Assembly: GCA_012719195.1 (NCBI GenBank) | Contig: JAAYAV010000389.1 | Location: 1-32,719 of the forward strand | Source of the DNA: Anaerolineae bacterium | Lineage (GTDB): Bacteria > Chloroflexota > Anaerolineae > DRVO01 | DNA: 32,719 nucleotides | Direction: 5' to 3' | In this document: positions 7,515-15,998 of the stretch, one piece after another | How positions within the stretch are numbered: position 1 is the stretch's first letter | How the letters are laid out: the number at the start of each line of letters is the position of its first letter | The notes under the pieces: generated by a model | Told to the model about the DNA's origin: nothing | Seen by the model: the letters and a program-made list of their open reading frames with translations, nothing else | The model's database searches: none | Program-made: the position numbers and the translations under genes

Positions 7515-10337
7515 ATGCCTCGCGAATACGTCGCCGTCGACCTGGAGACCACCGGACTGGACCCGCAGTACGACAGCATCATCGAAGTGGGCGCAGTCCG
7601 CTTCAGTGACAGCGGCCCCGGTCCCACCTTCTCATCGCTGGTGAGCCCCGGACGGTTGGTGCCCGCCAAGATCCAGCACCTCACCGGGATCACCAACGAG
7701 GACCTCTCCCACGCGCCCGCCGCCACTGATGTGATGAGGCGCCTGGCGGACTTCGTCGGCCGCGACCCGGTGGTCGGCCACAACATCGGCTTCGACATCT
7801 CCTTCCTGGCCCGTTTCGGCGTGGCGCAGCGGAACCGCCGCCTGGACACCTTCGAGATCTCGACGATCCTTATGCCCCACATGGCCCGTCACAGCCTCCA
7901 GCACTTGGTGGGCGAGTTGCACCTGTCGTCCGACAGCGCTCACCGAGCACTCGACGATGCCCAAGCCTCGATGCGGCTCTTTCAGGCGTTACGCGAAGCC
8001 GCTCTGGCGCTTCCGGTCACCATCCTCGACCAGATCGTTGAGCTGGGGCGGAAGAGCGCCTGGGAGCAGGCCGCCTTCTTCGAGGACGTCCTGCGGGAGC
8101 AGAACCGCCGGCCGGCGAGCAACAGCATCGCGCAGCAGCTCGCTGCCAAAGGGGGCCTGTCCGCATCCGGACTACTGGCAGAGGCACCACCCCTGGGTGG
8201 CGGCATCGGTGAGCCGGTGCGCCCCCCGACCGCGCTCGATACGCTCGGTCTGATCGCCGACCTGGAGCCGGGCGGCAGAGTGGCCGCGGCGATGAACGCT
8301 TACGAGCACCGTCCGCAACAGCTCGACATGCTCGACGCCGTCTGCGAAGCCTTCAACGACGGGGAGCACCTCGTCGTCGAGGCGGCCACCGGCGTGGGCA
8401 AGTCCCTGGCCTACCTCCTACCGGCACTGACTTGGGCGCGGGTCAACCACGATCGAGTGGTGGTATCGACGCACACCATCAACCTCCAGGAGCAGCTGTT
8501 CAGCAAGGACGTCCCCCAACTGGCGCAGGCGCTCGGCGGCCGCCCCTCGGTGGCCATACTCAAGGGGCGCAACAACTACCTTTGCCCGGCCCGCCTGCGG
8601 ACGCTGACCAACCGCCCCAGCCACTCACCGGAGCAGGCCCTCGCTCTGGCGAAGATCATGGTGTGGGCTCCCACTACCGCCACCGGCGATCGGTCCGAGC
8701 TGTTCCTCAACACGGCCCCGGAGCGGTCCCTCTGGTCGCAGATCGCCTCCGACAACTCCTGGTGCAGCGGGGAGGCCTGCCGCTTCCGCCAGCGCGGGGG
8801 CTGCTACTACCAGCGCGCCCGACAACTGGCCCAGCAGTCGGAGTTGGTCATCGTCAACCACTCCCTCCTGAGCCTGGACGTCTGCCAGGGCACCGAGAGC
8901 CTCCCGGAGTTCGAGCACTTGGTCATCGACGAGGCTCATCACTTCCAGAACGCCTGCACCAACGCTCTGCGCCTGGACCTGACCGTCAGCCAGATCACTG
9001 ACATCCTGCGAAGCCTCTCGTCAACGGAGCGGGGCGCGAATGGTGGCGCCATCGGCAGGGTGCGCGCGGCGCTCGCGCGCTCGAGGCAGGGGGCCACCGA
9101 AGGGGTGCTCGCCTGTACCCGCCTCACCGAGGCGCTGGGAGCCCTGGAGCCGCGGCTCGATGCGGCTGCCACTCACCTGGATCACTGTGCCGGCGCCTTA
9201 CTGAGCGCCTCCGCCAACGGGTTCACGCAGCAGCGTCGCATCACCGAGTCGGAGCGCAACACCGCCGAGTGGGCCGGACTGGCGGAGACCTGGAAGGACA
9301 CCGCCGAGTCGGCCGGCCGTGTGGCGCGCCTGCTGGAGGAGGTCCGCAAGAGCGCTGCCGGCCTGTCACTCAACGAGGCCCTGTCCGAATCCGTACAGGC
9401 CATCGCGGCCGGTGCGATGCAGTTGCGCGAGTCGGTGGCCGGCTTCAGCCGGGCCATCTTGGAGCCGGCCGCAGGAGAGGTCTACTGGCTCTCCAGCCGA
9501 GAGGGCCAGGAAGTCTCCCTGCACTCCGCTCCAGTGAGCGTCGCCGACAGCTTGGCGGAGTCGCTGTTCGCCACTAAGCGCACCGTCATCATGACCTCGG
9601 CCACTCTCACCACGGCTGGGTCGTTCGGCTACTTCCAGGAGCAGATGGGCCTGGAATCGGTCCGCACCGTCACGGTGGGCTCACCCTTCGACTTCCGCAA
9701 CGCCGCCCTCGTCTGCGTGGCCCGCGACGTGCCGGAGCCGCGTCAGCCTGGGCACCAGCGGGCCGTCGAGGAGTACGTCCTGCGCCTGGCCCGAGCCACC
9801 GGCGGCCGGTTGATGGCCCTTTTCACCTCGTATAGCCAGTTGCGCCAGACCACCAGAGCCCTGGCGGGCGCACTGGAGGACGAGGGCATACTCCTCTACT
9901 CGCAGTCCGAGGGCGGCAGCCGGAACCAGCTACTGGAAGGATTCAAGTCCTCGAAGCGTGCAGTGCTTCTGGGCACGCGCTCTTTCTGGGAAGGCGTTGA
10001 CGTCCCGGGCGATGCCCTCCAGTGCCTGGTGATGGCCAAGCTCCCCTTCCTGGTGCCGGATGACCCGGTGGTCTCCGCTCGGCGGGAGCAGTACCTCGAT
10101 TCGTTCGGCGAGTACTTGCTCCCTGAGGCCATCCTCACCTTCAGGCAAGGGTTTGGGCGGCTGATCCGCACCCAGTCCGATCAGGGAGCATTCGTCATTC
10201 TGGATAGCCGCGTGCGTAGCAAAGCCTACGGGACCCAGTTCCTCCAGTCCTTGCCCGACTGCTCCTTCCTGGACGGCACCATCGACTCCATCCCGACGCA
10301 GGTGGTCGGGTGGCTGAGCGGCGGGGATCCGAGGTAG
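7515..10337 (+). CDS. dinG: DinG-family ATP-dependent helicase fused to a DnaQ-type 3'-5' exonuclease
   Basis: This 940-residue protein has two parts. Residues 1-170 are a DnaQ-like exonuclease with VDLETTGL (D9, E11), GHNIGFDISFL and HRALDDA, a full DEDDh set. Residues 255-940 are an XPD/DinG superfamily 2 helicase with Walker A ATGVGKS (K296), the DEAH box (472-475), the NHSLL motif, SATLTTAGSF and the C-terminal GFGRLIR motif. Four cysteines, C357, C417, C422 and C430, lie between Walker A and the DEAH box, where DinG and XPD bind a 4Fe-4S cluster. Exonuclease-DinG fusions are the usual form in Bacilli; the Staphylococcus aureus form lacks the cluster, whereas this one seems to retain it. 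It probably unwinds DNA or R-loops during repair. An AGAAAGGGG ribosome-binding site precedes the ATG. The efp gene follows 49 bases later. Confidence 0.93.
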   Translation: MPREYVAVDLETTGLDPQYDSIIEVGAVRFSDSGPGPTFSSLVSPGRLVPAKIQHLTGITNEDLSHAPAATDVMRRLADFVGRDPVVGHNIGFDISFLARFGVAQRNRRLDTFEISTILMPHMARHSLQHLVGELHLSSDSAHRALDDAQASMRLFQALREAALALPVTILDQIVELGRKSAWEQAAFFEDVLREQNRRPASNSIAQQLAAKGGLSASGLLAEAPPLGGGIGEPVRPPTALDTLGLIADLEPGGRVAAAMNAYEHRPQQLDMLDAVCEAFNDGEHLVVEAATGVGKSLAYLLPALTWARVNHDRVVVSTHTINLQEQLFSKDVPQLAQALGGRPSVAILKGRNNYLCPARLRTLTNRPSHSPEQALALAKIMVWAPTTATGDRSELFLNTAPERSLWSQIASDNSWCSGEACRFRQRGGCYYQRARQLAQQSELVIVNHSLLSLDVCQGTESLPEFEHLVIDEAHHFQNACTNALRLDLTVSQITDILRSLSSTERGANGGAIGRVRAALARSRQGATEGVLACTRLTEALGALEPRLDAAATHLDHCAGALLSASANGFTQQRRITESERNTAEWAGLAETWKDTAESAGRVARLLEEVRKSAAGLSLNEALSESVQAIAAGAMQLRESVAGFSRAILEPAAGEVYWLSSREGQEVSLHSAPVSVADSLAESLFATKRTVIMTSATLTTAGSFGYFQEQMGLESVRTVTVGSPFDFRNAALVCVARDVPEPRQPGHQRAVEEYVLRLARATGGRLMALFTSYSQLRQTTRALAGALEDEGILLYSQSEGGSRNQLLEGFKSSKRAVLLGTRSFWEGVDVPGDALQCLVMAKLPFLVPDDPVVSARREQYLDSFGEYLLPEAILTFRQGFGRLIRTQSDQGAFVILDSRVRSKAYGTQFLQSLPDCSFLDGTIDSIPTQVVGWLSGGDPR

Positions 10338-10386
10338 AATGTTGGGTTGGGCAGCGGCCCCATACTAGTCTTGGAGGCAAGACCCG

Positions 10387-10944
10387 TTGATATCAGTGAC
10401 CGAGCTACGTCGAGGGACCGTCTTCGAGATGGATGGTGCGCTCTACCGCGTCCTCGATTACCACCACAGCAAGCCGGCGCGAGGCAACGCCTACATCCGC
10501 ACCAAGATCCGTGACGTGCGGTCCGGCGCCACCCTGGAACGCACCTTCGTCTCCGGTGATCGCGTGCAGGACGTTAGGCTCGACCATCGCACCGTCCAGT
10601 ACCTGTACAACGACGGTGCCTTCTACCACTTCATGGATGTGGACTCCTTCGAACAGCTCACCCTCTCCAAGGAGACGCTCGGGGACGTGGTCAGCTACCT
10701 GGTGGAGAACAACACTCTAGACCTTTCGTCGTACGACGGTGAGCCGCTGGATGTGGAACTGCCGATCACTGTCGATCTGGAAGTGGTTCACACCGAGCCC
10801 GGCTTCCGGGGTGACACGGCCAACGCGGCGAACAAGCCCGCCACCCTCAGCACCGGTCTGGTCGTGCAGGTACCGCTCTTCGTCCAGGTGGGCGACGTCA
10901 TCCGCGTCGATACCCGCGACGGCTCCTACCTAACGCGCGTCTAG
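10387..10944 (+). CDS. efp: Translation elongation factor P
   Basis: EF-P binds between the P and E sites of the ribosome and helps form peptide bonds at polyproline stretches. The 185 residues cover the three expected domains: the KOW-like N-terminal domain, the OB domain with the YLYNDGAFYHFMD motif, and the C-terminal domain with GLVVQVPLFVQVGDVIRVDTRDGSYLTRV, the family signature. The start is a TTG at 10387, chosen because GGAGGCAAG sits just upstream and it gives the usual MISVTELRRG N-terminus. The tip of the loop reads SKPARGNAY, placing Arg32 where many bacteria have the lysine modified by EpmA. The gene ends 4 bases before xseA, so the two are likely co-transcribed. Confidence 0.96.
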   Translation: MISVTELRRGTVFEMDGALYRVLDYHHSKPARGNAYIRTKIRDVRSGATLERTFVSGDRVQDVRLDHRTVQYLYNDGAFYHFMDVDSFEQLTLSKETLGDVVSYLVENNTLDLSSYDGEPLDVELPITVDLEVVHTEPGFRGDTANAANKPATLSTGLVVQVPLFVQVGDVIRVDTRDGSYLTRV

Positions 10945-10948
10945 TAGC

Positions 10949-12337
10949 GTGTTCGACCAAGGCGCCACCCCTGCCCCGCCATACCTCACCGTAGGCCAGA
11001 TTACCGCCCACTTGCGGTCGGTACTGCTGCGGGACGACATCCTGCAGGACATCTGGGTGCGTGGTGAAGCGTCTGGGGTGACGCTGTCGCGGGGCGGCCA
11101 CCTCTTCTTCACCCTGAAGGACAGCGATGCTCTGATCAAGGCGGTGGCCTGGGCTCCGCTCTCCCGCCGCCTGCACGCCAAGTTACGCGACGGCCAGGAA
11201 GTGCTCGCTCACGGGCGGGTGGACCTCTACCCGCCGCAAGGGGTGTACCAGCTCTACGTGACCGAGGTGCTTCCGGTGGGCACTGGCGTGGCCTACCTGG
11301 AGTTCGAACGCGTGCGCGCCATCCTGGACGCTGAGGGGCTGTTCAGTGAGGAGCGAAAGCGCCCCCTACCCCGCTACCCAACACGCATCGGCGTCGTGAC
11401 CTCGGCGTATGGTGCGGCGCGGCGCGATATCGAGAACGTCCTCTCGCAGCGCTGGCCCGCCGCCGAGATGGTCCTGGCGGGCGCGCAAGTGCAGGGCGAG
11501 GGAGCGCCGGCAAGCCTGATAGCCGGGCTGGAGCTGGTGGCCGCAGCCGGTGCGGACGTGGTCATACTGGGGCGCGGCGGCGGCGACGTGGAGTCGCTCT
11601 CCTGCTTCAACGATGAGAGCTTGGCGCGAGCGATCGTGGCCATGCCCATGCCCGTGGTCACCGGCATCGGTCACGAGACCGACTTCACCATCGCGGACTT
11701 CGTAGCCGATCTGCGATCCCCCACGCCGTCGGCGGCAGCCATGGCCGTGGTACCGGATCGGGTAGAGGTGGCGGCGACGATCAGCGCCCTGGAGCGGCGA
11801 ATGAGCCGCGCTGTCGGAGGCGTTGTCGGCGATCTGCGGGACGAGGTGATGCAGCAGATAAGGCTACTCTCGCGGTCCTCACCGGAGTTCGTCGTCAGCA
11901 CCGGCCGGCAAAGGCTCGACGAAGCGACCACCAGGCTCATCAGGGCCGGCACCAGCCTGACGATCGGTAGGCGCGCCGACGCGATCGGCTTGGCCGCGCG
12001 CATGCGGGCCCAGACGCCGCCCGTGGAACGACATCGGGAGCAGCTGGCCTGGGCTGCCTCGCGCCTGGGGCAGGTCGTCCGGCGAAACCTGGTAGACACC
12101 CGGGGTCGGCTGGGCCAGACAGCCGCCCAGATGGCGTCGCTGGACCCAGAGAAGACGCTGCGCCGAGGCTACTCGGTGGTGCTGGCGGGAGACCTCACGG
12201 GGCCGGTGGTTAGCGACGCCTCCCAGGTCTCAGCTGGTGAGCACGTGGCCATTCGCTTCAGCCGGGGGAGCGCCGCCGCACGTGTGGTTACGACGGCTCC
12301 AGACGGCAGTTCAAGGAGTGATGAAGTTGGCAAGTGA
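10949..12337 (+). CDS. xseA: Exodeoxyribonuclease VII large subunit
   Basis: This 462-residue protein is the catalytic subunit of ExoVII, which degrades single-stranded DNA from either end in complex with XseB. An N-terminal OB fold (LTVGQITAHLRSVL, GVTLSRGGHLFFTLKD) is followed by the nuclease domain with RIGVVTSAYGAARRD, ILGRGGGDVESL and TGIGHETDFTIADFVAD, and then a long helical region that binds XseB copies. A GTG start at 10949 lies 4 bases after the efp stop. The C-terminal motif LRRGYSVVL is typical of the family. The last bases overlap the start of xseB, as in most genomes. Nothing is missing, and length is normal. Confidence 0.96.
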   Translation: MFDQGATPAPPYLTVGQITAHLRSVLLRDDILQDIWVRGEASGVTLSRGGHLFFTLKDSDALIKAVAWAPLSRRLHAKLRDGQEVLAHGRVDLYPPQGVYQLYVTEVLPVGTGVAYLEFERVRAILDAEGLFSEERKRPLPRYPTRIGVVTSAYGAARRDIENVLSQRWPAAEMVLAGAQVQGEGAPASLIAGLELVAAAGADVVILGRGGGDVESLSCFNDESLARAIVAMPMPVVTGIGHETDFTIADFVADLRSPTPSAAAMAVVPDRVEVAATISALERRMSRAVGGVVGDLRDEVMQQIRLLSRSSPEFVVSTGRQRLDEATTRLIRAGTSLTIGRRADAIGLAARMRAQTPPVERHREQLAWAASRLGQVVRRNLVDTRGRLGQTAAQMASLDPEKTLRRGYSVVLAGDLTGPVVSDASQVSAGEHVAIRFSRGSAAARVVTTAPDGSSRSDEVGK

Positions 12338-12620
12338 TTCGCTTAGTACCGCACCCGGACTCGGCTTCGAGGAAGCTTACGGGCAGTTGCAGGAAGTGGT
12401 CGAGCGCCTGGAGAAGGGAAACCTGCCACTGGACGAGAGCCTAGCCCTATTCGAGCAGGGTACACAGCTGGTGCGCCGCTGCTCCGCGGTGCTCGGAGAA
12501 GCGGAGCTGAAGGTGAACCTGCTGACGGCCGACCTGGAGGCGGACCTGAACCAGGAGCGCCGCCGGGCAGCCACGTTCGGCCTCGCCGAGGATGAGGCAG
12601 GCGACGAAGACAGCGAGTAG
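12321..12620 (+). CDS. xseB: Exodeoxyribonuclease VII small subunit
   Basis: This small acidic helical protein of about 99 residues forms the other half of ExoVII; several copies wrap around the XseA helices. The core GFEEAYGQLQEVVERLEKGNLPLDESLALFEQG is the family signature, read here in shorter pieces: GFEEAYGQLQ, LEKGNLPLDESL and LFEQGTQLV. The open frame runs back to 12237, inside xseA, but the start must be near the AAGGAG at 12313-12318. I give the ATG at 12321; the TTG at 12327 has better spacing to that site (8 bases against 2) and is an equally good candidate. The gene overlaps the xseA stop and ends 15 bases before the convergent hypF. Confidence 0.92.
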   Translation: MKLASDSLSTAPGLGFEEAYGQLQEVVERLEKGNLPLDESLALFEQGTQLVRRCSAVLGEAELKVNLLTADLEADLNQERRRAATFGLAEDEAGDEDSE

Positions 12621-12635
12621 CGCCGGGCCCTCGGC

Positions 12636-14954
12636 CTAGTCTCGCGTCTGCAAGCGTGCCGCCACAACCTGACCCAGCGAGACACACCCGTCGTTGGGCG
12701 GCAGCTGCCGGTGCAGGAGCGGCTCAAGACCGGCCTCGCGCAGCTTCCCCACGCAGAGCGAGGTAAGGAGGCGGTTCTGGAAGCAACCGCCCGAAAGGGC
12801 CACCACCTTCGATCCGGCTGCGCGCGCGACCTCCCCGCCGAGTACCGTCACCATGTCGGCCACGGTGCGGTGGAAGCGTAGAGCGATCTCCTCTGCGGGT
12901 CGTCCGGCGCCCGTATCGGCGAGAACCGCACCCAGCAGCGCCCCCAGCTCGATTACACCGTCCTTCGCGTACCACTCGTACCCGCCCTCGCTGTCGCTAT
13001 CCGCTACCCTTTCCGCCAGCGTCTGCAGGCGGATGGCAGCTTGGGCCTCGTAGGTCACCTCGCCGGAGAGGCCTAGCAGGCCCGCCACCACATCGAACAG
13101 CCTACCCATGCTGGAGGTTGAGACTGTGCTCGGGCTGTGCAGCCCGACGGCGAGCAGATCCAGCTCCCAGTCGGCCAGGTGTGCCAGGGCTGGCAGCGAC
13201 CGGACCTGGTCCCCCAGGTCGAGCGCCATCAGGTAGGTAGCGGCGAGTCGGTCCACCCGCCGTACACCGGCGTCTCCGCCCACCAGGGGAACGTACTGCA
13301 GGTGGTAGTTGCGCTCCACCTGGCCGCCGCTCACCGTCAGCCACTCGCCACCCCAGATGCGCCCGTCTGTCCCGTAGCCGGTGCCGTCGAGGATCACTGC
13401 CGGCACGGAGCGGGACAGCAGGTCGGGGTCATTCTCGAGCAGGCAACTGAGGGCGTGAGCATGGTGGTGCTGAACCGGAACCAGATCTTGCCCTTCCTGA
13501 GCGGCGCGCTCCAGCGCATAGCGGGTGCTGAAGTAGTCAGGATGGAGATCGTGGGCGATGACGGTGGGCCGGACGGAGAACAGATCCTCGAACTGCACCC
13601 CCACCCGCCGGAAGTGATCCTCGGCCAGGGCGTTGTCGAGGTCGCCCAGATGCTGGCTCACATAGGCGGAGTCGTCGCGGGCCACCGTGACGGTCGCCTT
13701 CATCTCCGGTCCCACGCCCAGGACCTGTGGGCCCGGGACGGGAAGGACGATGCTTCCGGGAGCGTAGCCACGAGCGCGCCGGACGACTTGGGGCCGCACC
13801 GGACCTGAGGCCCCCGGGCGCATCAGGTCGACCACACTGTCGTCGCAAGGCATCTGGATCGGCCGGTTGTGCATAAGGTAAGCGTCGACGATGGCGCCCA
13901 GCCGGTGGCGGGCCTCGTCGTTGTCCACCGCCAGCGGCTCATCGGAGACGTTGCCGCTGGTCATCACCAGCGGGCGTCCGAACGCGCGGAGAAGGAGCAG
14001 GTGCAGAGGCGTGTAGGGCAGCATCACACCCAGCGAGTCGTGATCGCTGGCAAGGCGCGGGCTGAGCCGGGAACGGCGGTCGTGTCGGAGCGGTAGTAGC
14101 ACGATAGGGGCCGCCGGGGAGGACAGCAGGGCGGCCGCACCGCTCTCTAGTCGGCAGTGCTCCCGAACTACGTCCTCGTCGAGCATCATCACCGCGAGGG
14201 CCTTGTGAGGGCGACGCTTGCGCTCGCGGAGGAGCGACACCGCCCTATCGTTGGTGGCGTCCACCGCCACATGGAAGCCTCCCAGCCCTTTGACCGCCAG
14301 CGCCTCGCCTCGCCGTAGCACCTCGGCCGCCCGCTCGATCACTTCGGCAGCCGGCCCGTGCGTGGCGGCGCCGCCGCGCTCCAACCATATCTGCGGTCCG
14401 CACACCGGGCAGGCCACCGGCTGAGCATGAAAGCGCCGGTCACCGGGGTCCTCGTACTGGCCCCGGCAGTAGTCGCACAGTGGGAACGCCTTCATGGTGG
14501 TGTTGGGGCGATCGTAAGGCACCCGCTCAATGATGGTGTAGCGGGGGCCGCAGTCGGTGCAGTTGATGAAGGGGTAGAGGTAGCGCCGATCGGCGTCGTC
14601 CAGGAGCTCGGCGCGGCAGGCGGCGCAGATCGCCACATCCGGGCTCACCGGCTGGTGACCGCCCACGCCGGCGCTGGCTCGAATGCTGAACTCCCTCGCC
14701 CCGCTGACGCCAACCTCGCGCTCCTCCAGGCGGTCAAGGTGGGCGAGCGGGGGCAGTTCAGACACCAGGCGTTCGCGGAACCGGGCCACCGCCTCTGCCG
14801 ATCCCTCGACCACGATGGTCACGTCACCCGAGCGGTTCTGCACCCAGCCGGTCAAGCGCATTTCCTCGGCCAGCCGGTAGACGTAGGGCCGAAAGCCCAC
14901 GCCTTGAACCGTGCCTCGTACGGTGATCTGGAGCGCTTTAGCCCCGTCGGTCAC
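12636..14954 (-). CDS. hypF: Carbamoyltransferase HypF (hydrogenase maturation)
   Basis: HypF uses carbamoyl phosphate and ATP to make the thiocarbamate on HypE that becomes the cyanide ligands of the NiFe hydrogenase active site. All family domains are visible in the 772 residues. There is an acylphosphatase domain (VRGTVQGVGFRPYVYRLA, 1-95), two zinc-finger pairs (CAACRAELL, CTDCGPRYT, CDYC, CPVCG, about 108-185), a YrdC-like domain (ALAVKGLGGFHVAVDA and following) and a Kae1-like C-terminal domain with VQHHHAHALSCL and VVALSGGCFQN. It is the last gene of hypA-hypB-hypF; its start overlaps the end of hypB by 17 bases, which suggests translational coupling. Length matches the family and no key motif is missing. 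Confidence 0.96.
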   Translation of the reverse strand: MTDGAKALQITVRGTVQGVGFRPYVYRLAEEMRLTGWVQNRSGDVTIVVEGSAEAVARFRERLVSELPPLAHLDRLEEREVGVSGAREFSIRASAGVGGHQPVSPDVAICAACRAELLDDADRRYLYPFINCTDCGPRYTIIERVPYDRPNTTMKAFPLCDYCRGQYEDPGDRRFHAQPVACPVCGPQIWLERGGAATHGPAAEVIERAAEVLRRGEALAVKGLGGFHVAVDATNDRAVSLLRERKRRPHKALAVMMLDEDVVREHCRLESGAAALLSSPAAPIVLLPLRHDRRSRLSPRLASDHDSLGVMLPYTPLHLLLLRAFGRPLVMTSGNVSDEPLAVDNDEARHRLGAIVDAYLMHNRPIQMPCDDSVVDLMRPGASGPVRPQVVRRARGYAPGSIVLPVPGPQVLGVGPEMKATVTVARDDSAYVSQHLGDLDNALAEDHFRRVGVQFEDLFSVRPTVIAHDLHPDYFSTRYALERAAQEGQDLVPVQHHHAHALSCLLENDPDLLSRSVPAVILDGTGYGTDGRIWGGEWLTVSGGQVERNYHLQYVPLVGGDAGVRRVDRLAATYLMALDLGDQVRSLPALAHLADWELDLLAVGLHSPSTVSTSSMGRLFDVVAGLLGLSGEVTYEAQAAIRLQTLAERVADSDSEGGYEWYAKDGVIELGALLGAVLADTGAGRPAEEIALRFHRTVADMVTVLGGEVARAAGSKVVALSGGCFQNRLLTSLCVGKLREAGLEPLLHRQLPPNDGCVSLGQVVAARLQTRD

Positions 14955-15603
14955 GGATGGTCTGCGATTGCAGCCAGTCTACCCAGGCGTCCACGCCCCC
15001 ACCGGTGCGAGCCGACAGCCGGAAGAGAGGCGCGACGCCGTTCAGCTTGCGCAGCCCCGCCTCGTACCGAGCGTCGTCGAAGCCGATGAAAGGGGCCACG
15101 TCCCACTTGCTGATGACGACCGCCTCAGCCGTGCGGAAGACAGCCGGGTACTTCACCGGCTTGTCGTCACCCTCCGGCGTGCTTGAGACGACCACGCGCA
15201 GGTGCTCTCCCAGGGGGACGCCTGCCGGGCACACGAGGTTACCTACATTCTCAATGAACAGGATGTCGGTGGCAGACAGGTCAATCTCCTCGAGAGCGGC
15301 GGTCAGCATGTCGGCTCGGAGGTGGCACGCTCCACCGGTATTGATCTGTACGGCGGCGAAACCGGCCTCCTCGACCAGCGTGGCGTCAATGTCGCCGGCC
15401 ACGTCACCCTCCACCACCGCGCTCCGCAGGCCGGGCGCCAGTCGCCGGGCCGTCTCGACGATGAGAGTGGTCTTGCCCGCCCCCGGAGAGGCCATTACGT
15501 TCACCGCCAGCACGCCCGCCTCGTCCAGCCGCTTGCGGTTCTCGTCGGCTATCTGCCGCCCGGCCGCCATAACTGCCCGACCCACTTCGATGACCTTCGC
15601 CAC
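14938..15603 (-). CDS. hypB: Hydrogenase nickel incorporation GTPase HypB
   Basis: HypB is the GTPase that drives nickel transfer into hydrogenase (or urease) together with HypA. The 221 residues contain the P-loop SPGAGKTT (39-46), the GDVAGDIDA switch region, the metal-site residues C93-H94 in GACHLRAD and C125 in GNLVCPAG, and a divergent guanine motif SKWD. There is no N-terminal CxxCGC site and no histidine-rich nickel-storage stretch, so this is the short form. The gene begins 9 bases after hypA and overlaps hypF. The family is certain. Its client enzyme is not in the window. Confidence 0.95.
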   Translation of the reverse strand: MAKVIEVGRAVMAAGRQIADENRKRLDEAGVLAVNVMASPGAGKTTLIVETARRLAPGLRSAVVEGDVAGDIDATLVEEAGFAAVQINTGGACHLRADMLTAALEEIDLSATDILFIENVGNLVCPAGVPLGEHLRVVVSSTPEGDDKPVKYPAVFRTAEAVVISKWDVAPFIGFDDARYEAGLRKLNGVAPLFRLSARTGGGVDAWVDWLQSQTIRDRRG

Positions 15604-15612
15604 CCTGCTCTC

Positions 15613-15954
15613 CTACTCCACCTCAATCGACTCGACCCGGAACTCTTCGCCCGCCAGCAGCAATGCCTGAACGCTACCGCACCGCGGACAGGTTAGGTCC
15701 CGCTCCGCGGGGCGGTAGACGTGCTCACACGCCCAACAGCGAGCCTCCGCGGGCAGCCGCCGCCAGGCTAGCGTCGCTCCCTCGGCGATTGTCCCGGTGG
15801 TGACGAACCCCCAGTAGAACTCGACAGCGTCTGCCACTATGGAAGCCAACTCCCCGAGCGCCAGGTTCACGACAGTCACCTTCGTGGCACCGGCACGCCC
15901 GGCCTCGTCGAGCACGAGCTTCAATACACTTTCGGTTACGCCCAGTTCATGCAT
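15613..15954 (-). CDS. hypA: Hydrogenase nickel metallochaperone HypA
   Basis: HypA binds nickel through its N-terminal MHE motif and delivers it to hydrogenase with HypB. The 113-residue protein begins MHELGVTESV, with the nickel-binding His2 in place. A structural zinc site is formed by C73-x2-C76 (CWAC) and C89-x2-C92 (CPRC). It is the first gene of the hypABF set, and the promoter region is shared with the divergent recombinase-like gene, whose start lies only 44 bases away. The ribosome-binding site is weak (AGGA). Length is normal for HypA. Confidence 0.95.
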   Translation of the reverse strand: MHELGVTESVLKLVLDEAGRAGATKVTVVNLALGELASIVADAVEFYWGFVTTGTIAEGATLAWRRLPAEARCWACEHVYRPAERDLTCPRCGSVQALLLAGEEFRVESIEVE

Positions 15955-15958
15955 GGTA

Positions 15959-15988
15959 TTGACTTATCCTGGTCCGGCAGGATAGCAT
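15959..15988 (+). promoter_or_regulatory. Promoter for the recombinase-like gene, probably giving a leaderless transcript
   Basis: TTGACT at 15959-15964 and TAGCAT at 15983-15988 are 18 bases apart. The expected transcription start is about five bases before the ATG at 15999, and no ribosome-binding site precedes that ATG. The element lies inside the 44-base gap to hypA. Confidence 0.5.
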
Positions 15989-15998
15989 AGCAGTCACT

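Noticed and set aside
14358..15089. 243-codon plus-strand frame across hypF and hypB
   Set aside because: Antisense to two clearly recognised Hyp genes and without any motif of its own.
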